This document shows positions 58,178 to 64,000 of a DNA stretch of 64,000 bases, one piece after another. Origin of the DNA: Pseudomonas lundensis. GTDB taxonomy: Bacteria; Pseudomonadota; Gammaproteobacteria; Pseudomonadales; Pseudomonadaceae. The first letter of the stretch is position 1; every line of letters starts with the position of its first letter. The position numbers were made by a program, and so were the translations under genes. The stretch covers positions 58,165 through 122,164 of the forward strand of contig NZ_NQKI01000012.1 of the NCBI RefSeq assembly GCF_002269125.1, written 5' to 3'. The notes beneath the pieces were generated by a model, which saw only the letters and a program-made list of their open reading frames with translations, had not been told where the DNA came from and made no database searches.

Positions 58178-59623
58178 TCAGGGTTTGGCGTGGGTCGCCG
58201 CTTGCGTTCGTCCGCTTTCCCAGCCACCACCGAGGGCCAGAAACAAGTCGATCTGGCTCATGGCAACCTGAGTGTTGGCCGCTGACAATTGCGCGCGCAT
58301 ATCCGTGTAAACCCGGGTCGCTTGCAGGTCCGCCAGGAACGACTCGCGCCCCGCCTGAAAGAATTGGTGGGTTTGGTCGGCGGCTGTCTTGGCTGATGCT
58401 TCTGCTTCGGCCAAGGCATCGCGGCGCTGCAACAACGCGGTGTATTGCACCAGACTGGTCTGGGTTTCGCGGATCGCGTTTAGAACAACGCCGTCGAACT
58501 TGGCCAGCGCACCTTGGGTGGCGGCTTCGGCTTCACGGATACGCGCACGCGAGCCGTTTGTAGGAATAGTCCAACTTAACAGCGGGCCAAAGCCCCAACG
58601 ATTGGTCGGCGCAGTGCCAAGATTGTCGATGATGCCAACAGTGCCAATGCTCGCGCCGATGCTGATGTCGGGGTAAAGGGCGCCTGTGGCCACGCCGATC
58701 TCGGCGGTGGCTGCCGCCAGATGACGCTCGGCCTGACGCACATCGGGACGGCGCTTGAGCAGCGCGGCACCGTCACCCACGGGCAACAATTGCGCGATCT
58801 GCGGCAACTCGGCGCAAGTGGCTACGCCCGTGGGCAGTTGGTTCAGCGGTTTGGCCAGCAACATCGATAGACGAAACAGCCCGGACTGGCGCAAGGCTTC
58901 GTAGCGAGGCAGTTCGGCGCGCAACGATTTGAATTGAGTTTCAGACCGCGTGACCTGAGTTTCGTCGCCGCGCCCTGCATCGCGCAGTTGCTGGGTCAAT
59001 CGCGTGCTTTGCGCCTGCAGCTGGAGTGACTCTTCAGCAATGTGATGCTCCTCGTTGGCCGCGCACACTTGGGTGTACGCCCGTACCACGTCTGCCACCA
59101 AGGTGATACGAGCAGTGTCAGCGGCGGCCTGGGTGGCGTCAGCATTGGCCTGTGCCGCCTCGATACCGCGCTGCAAGGTGCCCCATAAATCGAACTGATA
59201 CGAAGTGCTGATGCCAAGGTCGCCTACGTTGGCCACAGGCACCTTATCGGCCAACAGGAACGCTTCGCCAGACTCCTGCAAGCGCTGGGCGCCCGCCTTG
59301 GCCGAACCGCTCCAGCCGCCCGCTGATTGCGCTTGCTCAACCTGAGCCCGTGCCCGCGACAGGTTAGCGGCTGCAACGCGCAGGTCCGTGTTGGAGGCGA
59401 GCGCCTGACGCACCAGCTCGTTAAGCTTCGGGTCCCGATAGAGCTTCCACCAATCGGCAGGCACGGGCGCCGACATCACGTTGGCCCCCTCGCCCGCAAA
59501 CCCTCCCTGCAAATCGGGGCGCTGCAGCGCGGCGTCTTTGGGCAGGTGATAGTCCGGCCCCACCAGTTGGCAGCCGGACAGCAACAAACCCAGCCCCACG
59601 GCCGCCAGGTGAACCGCTTTCAT
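58178..59623 (-). CDS. NodT-type outer-membrane efflux lipoprotein
   Basis: 481 residues, TolC/OprM family. The lipobox LLSGC lies near residue 18, so the mature protein is a lipoprotein anchored to the outer membrane. Two OEP repeats follow (SNTDLRVAAANLSRARAQVE and RRPDVRQAERHLAAATAEIG). It is the final gene of the MarR-FUSC-DUF1656-HlyD operon and overlaps the HlyD gene by 4 bases, so it should be the exit duct of that tripartite pump. Confidence 0.93.
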   Translation of the reverse strand: MKAVHLAAVGLGLLLSGCQLVGPDYHLPKDAALQRPDLQGGFAGEGANVMSAPVPADWWKLYRDPKLNELVRQALASNTDLRVAAANLSRARAQVEQAQSAGGWSGSAKAGAQRLQESGEAFLLADKVPVANVGDLGISTSYQFDLWGTLQRGIEAAQANADATQAAADTARITLVADVVRAYTQVCAANEEHHIAEESLQLQAQSTRLTQQLRDAGRGDETQVTRSETQFKSLRAELPRYEALRQSGLFRLSMLLAKPLNQLPTGVATCAELPQIAQLLPVGDGAALLKRRPDVRQAERHLAAATAEIGVATGALYPDISIGASIGTVGIIDNLGTAPTNRWGFGPLLSWTIPTNGSRARIREAEAATQGALAKFDGVVLNAIRETQTSLVQYTALLQRRDALAEAEASAKTAADQTHQFFQAGRESFLADLQATRVYTDMRAQLSAANTQVAMSQIDLFLALGGGWESGRTQAATHAKP

Positions 59624-60522
59624 TGCGCTTGCTCCTGCGCAGGCGTGGTTTTGGGTGAGTCTTCGATAATCGAAACCGTGGCGGTTCGCCCGGCGATCAT
59701 ACGGAAATCTTCCGGCACTTCGTCGAACACAATGCGCACCGGAATGCGTTGTGCTAGCCGTACCCAGCTGAACGCCGGGTTGACGTTTGGCAGCAGGTTC
59801 TGGCCGCTGCTGCGGTCACGGTCTTCAATGCCCGCGACAATGCTCTCGACATGCCCGCGCAAACGCGCATTGTCACCCACCACACGGATATCCACGCTCT
59901 GGCCGACGTGAATACCATCGAGTTTGGTTTCTTCGAAATAGCCATCAATATGAAATGAGCTGCTGTCGACAATGGATAACACCGGCCGCCCGGCTGTGAC
60001 GAATTCGTTGACCCGCGGCGCCCGGTCGTTGACATACCCGTCCACCGGGCTGCGCACGACGGTGCGGTCAAGGTTGAGCTGAGCGCTATCCACGGCCACT
60101 TGGGCCTCGGTGAGCGCCGCTTGTGCACGCATTTCGCGGGACTGGCTTTCTTCCAGTTGCTCGCGGGCGACCAGATTGCCCAAGCCTTTGTTACGACGAC
60201 TTTCACGCTGGGCCTGGGCCAGGGTTTCCTTGCGATCGGCCAGGGTGGCTTGGGCCTGGCGCAGCGCCAGCTTGAAGCGTTCCTGGTCGATCACAAACAA
60301 CACCTGATCACGGGTGACCGGCTGGTTGTCACGCACCTCAACCTGTTTGATCAGGCCCGAGACATCGGGGGCAATCTGCACGATGTCGGCACGGATGTGG
60401 CCGTCCCGTGTCCACGGCGCAAACATGTAGTACATGGTCATGCGCCAGACCACGACGCAGGCAAACGCCACCACCAGCAAGGTGAGAACGACGCGGCCCA
60501 GGGTCAATAACGGTTTTTTCAT
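59620..60522 (-). CDS. HlyD/EmrA-type membrane fusion protein (AaeA-like)
   Basis: 300 residues: one membrane segment (LLTLGRVVLTLLVVAFACVV), biotinyl-lipoyl halves (PWTRDGHIRADIVQIAPDVS and VVRSPVDGYVNDRAPRVNEF), a coiled-coil hairpin (RKETLAQAQRESRRNKGLG) and a beta-barrel domain. Resembles AaeA, the adaptor of p-hydroxybenzoate efflux. The start at 60522 overlaps the DUF1656 stop by 4 bases (ATGA); in-frame extension to 60783 overlaps other genes and is rejected. Confidence 0.93.
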   Translation of the reverse strand: MKKPLLTLGRVVLTLLVVAFACVVVWRMTMYYMFAPWTRDGHIRADIVQIAPDVSGLIKQVEVRDNQPVTRDQVLFVIDQERFKLALRQAQATLADRKETLAQAQRESRRNKGLGNLVAREQLEESQSREMRAQAALTEAQVAVDSAQLNLDRTVVRSPVDGYVNDRAPRVNEFVTAGRPVLSIVDSSSFHIDGYFEETKLDGIHVGQSVDIRVVGDNARLRGHVESIVAGIEDRDRSSGQNLLPNVNPAFSWVRLAQRIPVRIVFDEVPEDFRMIAGRTATVSIIEDSPKTTPAQEQAQ

Positions 60523-60728
60523 GTCATCAAATATCGACTTAACGAATCCACAACGCCGAGAAGCAGAGCGTAGAGACCGACGTTGAACAAAGCCCGGTGC
60601 CAGACCAGGCGGTAAAAGTGCACACGCGTCAGAACCGCGTGTACCACCAAAAACAGTAAATAGGTGATGCCCATCAACACCAGAAAGGTAGGCAGGAACA
60701 CGCCGCTGATATCCACATCCCCGATCAT
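60519..60728 (-). CDS. DUF1656 (AaeX-like) small membrane protein
   Basis: 69 residues, two membrane segments (TFLVLMGITYLLFLVVHAVL and LYALLLGVVD) with the typical start GDVDISGVFLPTFL and a VWHRALFNVGL segment. Homologues always sit between FUSC permease and HlyD adaptor genes in aromatic-acid exporters. It overlaps both neighbours by 4 bases. Confidence 0.92.
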   Translation of the reverse strand: MIGDVDISGVFLPTFLVLMGITYLLFLVVHAVLTRVHFYRLVWHRALFNVGLYALLLGVVDSLSRYLMT

Positions 60729-62815
60729 AGCGGTGCTCCATCAATACCTTGTACGTGCGGCTGGGGCAGGTCGTCGTTGTCAACGATAAATTCGACGCCG
60801 GGCAACAGGGCCAGCCGCAGACCGCTTAGCGCGTGCAACAAATGAACACGGGCATCACTTTCGTCCTGCAAATCATTGGCATTGAGGGCGCGGCGCGTTC
60901 GGTCCATGGTCATCTGTAACCCTGCAGGAACAGGCAGGCGTTCACCGGCCATCAGGCAGCTGCGAAAGTAATCCCCTACGTCACTGACCACTTGGCGCAG
61001 CAGCAGTTGCGGGCCGCCGGTCACACGAGGTGCATACGCAAGCAAGTCCAGCAGATTAAGCGCGACGCGCAACTCGCGTACCGCAATGCCGGTGTCTTGC
61101 CCGGTCATGGCCAGGCGCGGCAAATGCTGCATCAGGCGATCAAGCATTTGCGCCCCCATTTGCCGGTGTTCGGCCAGCGTCGCGGGTTTGGTGAGCCGTA
61201 CAATATCCCGCCAGCTAAAACGGGTTAGGCGCTTGGCCGCCAGCTCAGCACCGAACGGCCGGGCGATCAGCGTCCACACAAATGCAAACAGCAAGCCGAT
61301 AGGGCCTGCAAGGTTGGCATTTATGAACACCATGAAGTCCGCGTCGTAGGCGCCCTGAATGCTGATAAAAGACGCAGTGTTCACAATCGTCAGTAACGTG
61401 CCCAGGTAGAAACGCGGCTGCACGGTGAGGGTGCCGACGCAGATAAAGGGCACAGCGAACGCCAGAACCAACATGGGGAAATCATGCAGGTTGGGCAAGA
61501 TCACAAAGAGGTACAAACTGGCAAACAGTACCGACAGCGAGGTCCAGAAAAAGAAGCGGTAGATTTGCGGGGCCGGATCGTCCATCGCAGCAAAGAAACT
61601 GCAGGCTACAGCGGCAAGAATCACGGCACTCGCCCCGTCTGTCCAGCCCAGCAAAATCCACAACACGCACGCCACCACGATGGCGGTCACAGTCGAGAAC
61701 GCCGAATAGAGCATCAGGCCGCGGTCCAGAAACGGCGTCAGGCGACCCAGCCGCCAATGTCGATACACCGCGCGCCAGACATCTTGATTTCCCGTCGTAA
61801 TGGCCTGCTGCAAACTTCTGCAGTCTTGCCATAGATCGATCCACTCACCCAAGCGGTACAACACGTTGGACAACAGCAGCTGACGCCGATCATCCAGCGC
61901 CGCCGCGCTCGGTTGCAGGGCCTCAAGTTCGTGGCGCAGGGCCTTCCAGTGCTCAATAGGCGCGCCTTCGCGAGTGCTTTCAAGCCATTGTCGCGCGCGG
62001 TAGAGCAGTGGCGTGACTTGCTCTACCAGCTCGGGCGTGCGCCGCTCAAGGGCGTACAGCGCGTCGTCCAGTGCATCCACGACAGGCAGCAGGTGAATCA
62101 TGCGCCCGCGCAATTCTTTGGTGTTACGCACGGTTTGCGGGTGCGCACCTTCATGGGGTAATTGGCCGATCATCAGTTCAAGGGTGTTGAACGTGGCCAC
62201 CATCGAGGAACGCAGGCCGCTGACCTTATTGGGCTCTACATCTCGGGCCAGAAAGTGTTTGCTGTAGTTGGCCGCATCACCAAACCACTTGCCCGCCGCA
62301 TCAATGAACACGGGGGTCAGGCGGCGCGGCCAGAACATGCTACCCACGACGGCGGCGCAGACGATGCCGAGCATGATTTCTTCGGTCCGCGAAATGGCAA
62401 TGTCGAAGACATTGAGCGGGTTATCCACAATCGGCAGTGCGATCATCGGCATGGTGTAGCCCGCCAACATGAACACGTAGCTGTTGGCGGTGCGCAGATG
62501 GAGCGACAGGAACAACAGAATGCCGGTCCAGAGCGCAATGACCAGTACCAGTAAAAACGGTGTCTGGACGAACAGCGGCACAAAGAACACGGCTGCCGAT
62601 GCCCCCAGCAAAGTACCCAGGGCGCGGTACACGGCCTTGGAGCTGGTAGGGCCTACGAAGGGGCTGGAAACGATATAAACCGTTGCCATCGCCCAATACG
62701 GGCGCGGCATTTCCATGAGCAGGGCGATGTACAACGCGATCATCGATGCGGCGAATGTGCGTACGCCGTAAAACCAGTCGCGTGCAGGCGGCATGCTGCT
62801 GAAGAAGCCGTTCAA
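60725..62815 (-). CDS. FUSC-family aromatic-acid exporter permease (AaeB-like)
   Basis: 696 residues: two membrane blocks (residues ~15-165 and ~365-510) of about six segments each, separated by cytoplasmic helical regions, as in AaeB and fusaric-acid resistance proteins. Marks are YWAMATVYIVSSPFVGPTSSK in the first block and DGASAVILAAVACSFFAAMD in the second. With the HlyD and NodT genes it forms a tripartite pump, probably for aromatic or other toxic acids; the actual substrate is unknown. It overlaps the marR stop by 4 bases. Confidence 0.92.
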   Translation of the reverse strand: MNGFFSSMPPARDWFYGVRTFAASMIALYIALLMEMPRPYWAMATVYIVSSPFVGPTSSKAVYRALGTLLGASAAVFFVPLFVQTPFLLVLVIALWTGILLFLSLHLRTANSYVFMLAGYTMPMIALPIVDNPLNVFDIAISRTEEIMLGIVCAAVVGSMFWPRRLTPVFIDAAGKWFGDAANYSKHFLARDVEPNKVSGLRSSMVATFNTLELMIGQLPHEGAHPQTVRNTKELRGRMIHLLPVVDALDDALYALERRTPELVEQVTPLLYRARQWLESTREGAPIEHWKALRHELEALQPSAAALDDRRQLLLSNVLYRLGEWIDLWQDCRSLQQAITTGNQDVWRAVYRHWRLGRLTPFLDRGLMLYSAFSTVTAIVVACVLWILLGWTDGASAVILAAVACSFFAAMDDPAPQIYRFFFWTSLSVLFASLYLFVILPNLHDFPMLVLAFAVPFICVGTLTVQPRFYLGTLLTIVNTASFISIQGAYDADFMVFINANLAGPIGLLFAFVWTLIARPFGAELAAKRLTRFSWRDIVRLTKPATLAEHRQMGAQMLDRLMQHLPRLAMTGQDTGIAVRELRVALNLLDLLAYAPRVTGGPQLLLRQVVSDVGDYFRSCLMAGERLPVPAGLQMTMDRTRRALNANDLQDESDARVHLLHALSGLRLALLPGVEFIVDNDDLPQPHVQGIDGAPL

Positions 62816-63282
62816 GAAGCAGCCCCATCAGGCAGTTGGCCAGCCGCTTCGAATGCCTGGATCACTCGCAACGCGGCTTCTTGATCGGCGACTGGCACAT
62901 TGGCCAGCGCCGCACGGCGCAATTGAACCAACTGCGCCTCAATGGACTGCGCAAGAGCACGCCCGGAGTCTGTCAGGCTTAACGTTTTGGCGCGGCGGTC
63001 ACTGGCGTCCTCGCAACGGCGGACGTAGCCGTCTTTGCACAACTGATCAAGCAAGCGCACCAACGATGGGCTTTCCATACCGGCTGCATGGGCCACAGTA
63101 ACCTGCCGCACACCCTCGCCCAGGCGGCCGATAATCAGCAGCGGCATGGCGCAAGCTTCGGAAATTCCGTAATTGACCAGCGTGGTCTGGCACACGCGAC
63201 GCCAATGGCGGGTCGCGACCACCATGCCAGTGCTGATGCTCATTTGAAGTGAATCAAGGGTGTCAGACAAGAGAAGCGTCAC
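62812..63282 (-). CDS. MarR-family regulator of the efflux operon
   Basis: 156 residues with the winged-helix fold (CAMPLLIIGRLGEGVRQVTV, then the recognition helix MESPSLVRLLDQLCKDGYVR and the wing EDASDRRAKTLSLTDSGR). First gene of the operon, so it is expected to repress its own promoter and respond to the exported compound. The start is uncertain: GTG 63282, TTG 63270 and ATG 63243 are in frame and none has a clear ribosome site. Homologues retain the DTLDSLQM segment, which argues against 63243. Confidence 0.9.
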   Translation of the reverse strand: MTLLLSDTLDSLQMSISTGMVVATRHWRRVCQTTLVNYGISEACAMPLLIIGRLGEGVRQVTVAHAAGMESPSLVRLLDQLCKDGYVRRCEDASDRRAKTLSLTDSGRALAQSIEAQLVQLRRAALANVPVADQEAALRVIQAFEAAGQLPDGAAS

Positions 63283-63684
63283 ATAATGTTAGTTTGCTAA
63301 CTATTAATTTTGCGCGGCGAGTGGGTTTCAGTCAAGAGTGTTGCAAATTAATTCTTAAACAGCGCGCTGACTGCACCTTTGCGCACGTGCCTGGCCGTGC
63401 CTAGGTGAATATAGTCGAGCCTGAGTGAACCGAAGCCCTGTTACTCAGCCTTGCTGCAAATGATCACCGGTCGTGGTGGTACCAAAAACAATGAAATGGC
63501 GAGTTATCCCGCGTGAAGGTCTTCTGACAGACAGTCTGTAAGACAGTTCTGAAATTCGATATGGATGGACTCACCTGTCGTTACGGTAAACTTGTTGTTA
63601 CAGGATTTGACAAGGATTTGGTCTGTACCTACCTTCATTTGGATCCAAACAAGCAAGCTGAATGTCATACGCAGGTGCGCGAAC
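63283..63684. other. Intergenic region between marR and the GntR gene
   Basis: 402 bases, divergent promoters. It contains the SlyA-like palindrome next to marR and a 13-base palindrome ACAGAC-A-GTCTGT at 63527-63539 that could be the operator of the GntR gene. An in-frame extension of the GntR gene back to 63565 has no family match. No other gene is seen. Confidence 0.5.
63288..63301. promoter_or_regulatory. Putative MarR/SlyA-type operator
   Basis: GTTAG-TTTG-CTAAC, whose core TTAGTTTGCTAA is close to the SlyA consensus TTAGCAAGCTAA as I recall it. It lies 5 bases upstream of the GTG start of marR, as expected for autoregulation. Confidence 0.55.
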
Positions 63685-63936
63685 GTGGCCGTAAAACGAA
63701 ACCCTTTAAGCAGCATTGAAGTTCATGGCCCTGTAGCAGCTCATCAAGCTCGCGCGGTAATCGAAGAGTCATTGCGTAATGCCATCCTCGACGGGCGTCT
63801 GCCATGCGGTACGGCGATTCGCCAAGAGGCGCTGGCCGATCTGTTTGGTGTGAGCCGCATGCCGGTGCGCGAAGCATTGCGCCAACTGGAGTCCCAAGGC
63901 TTATTGCATGTAGTGCAGTACAGGTGTTGGCGCTGA
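63685..63936 (+). pseudogene. GntR-family regulator, truncated by an insertion element
   Basis: The N-terminal winged-helix domain of a GntR (FadR/FCD subgroup) regulator: RNPLSSIEVHGPVAAHQARA, LRNAILDGRLPCGTAIRQEA, GVSRMPVREALRQLESQGLL. After HVVQY the frame changes to RCWR and stops, exactly where a sequence with insertion-element repeats begins, so the ligand-binding domain is lost. A GTG start at 63685 (aggtg 9 bases upstream) is likely; in-frame ATG 63565 is less so. The last true codon is about 63922. Confidence 0.75.
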
Positions 63937-64000
63937 TTGAAAACTGACCCACCCTGCCGATTGAAAATTGACCCAGGACGGATTGCTGATTTCTGTCCCA
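63924..64000. mobile_element. Terminus of an insertion sequence, probably IS21 family (partial)
   Basis: Starting at TGTTGGCGC, two direct copies of an 18-base repeat occur, GATTGAAAACTGACCCAC at 63935-63952 and GATTGAAAATTGACCCAG at 63959-63976, spaced 24 bases apart. Multiple short direct repeats of this kind at the ends are typical of IS21-type elements (istA/istB) in Pseudomonas. Only about 77 bases are visible and no transposase is in view; the outer boundary is inferred from the break in the GntR frame. Confidence 0.7.

Overview
The window is a stretch of a Pseudomonas chromosome. Gene content and order match the P. aeruginosa PAO1 neighbourhood that I recall as PA5224-PA5263 (pepP, ygfB, zapA, 6S RNA, fthC, rbbA-like transporter, glpT, ubiD, rho, trxA, ppx/ppk, algP, algQ, dsbB, hem genes, algR, argH). 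Base composition looks lower in G+C than P. aeruginosa, so a fluorescens/fragi/lundensis-type species is more likely; that is inference, not a typed identification. Most of the window is ordinary core chromosome. No prophage, CRISPR array, toxin-antitoxin pair or recognisable defence island was seen.
1-3,650: end of pepP, ygfB, a ZapB-like coiled coil plus zapA, 6S RNA, 5-formyl-THF cyclo-ligase, a 49-residue exported/membrane peptide and an EVE protein. 3,800-8,650: three-gene HlyD / fused ABC / permease exporter. 8,700-10,400: small accessory genes, including a FliL-domain protein, an orphan colicin/pyocin-type immunity protein and a TonB-domain protein. 10,600-18,100: glpT behind two perfect palindromes resembling GlpR boxes, a ChaC-like enzyme, a PagP-like beta-barrel, a ubiD/ferredoxin-reductase pair and an OafA-like acyltransferase. 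18,180-24,075: rho, trxA, and convergent ppx/ppk1. 24,500-32,200: dedA, elbB, yaiI, a cytochrome c/FTR1 iron permease, a LysE exporter, a small MscS channel and the ABC-F protein YheS.
32,200-42,300: the alginate/heme cluster: repeat-rich algP, an FKBP isomerase, algQ, dsbB, hemCDXY, algR and argH. Its notable feature is the absence of algZ/fimS, the AlgR partner kinase gene, between algR and argH. hemB is likewise not beside ppk1, where I remember it in P. aeruginosa. 42,400-51,050: glutathione transferase, GGDEF-EAL enzyme, desA desaturase, HDOD response regulator and gabD/gabT for GABA breakdown. 51,396: tRNA-Arg(CCG). 51,700-55,740: complete FecI/FecR/TonB-receptor cell-surface signalling set with an IutA/ChtA-like (aerobactin-type) receptor.
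55,800-63,300: YdgA-like protein, a membrane protein of unknown function, then a five-gene operon (MarR, FUSC permease, DUF1656, HlyD fusion protein, NodT-type outer membrane factor) whose genes all overlap by 4 bases, preceded by a SlyA-like operator. At the right edge a GntR regulator is cut off by what looks like the end of an IS21-family element that continues beyond the window.
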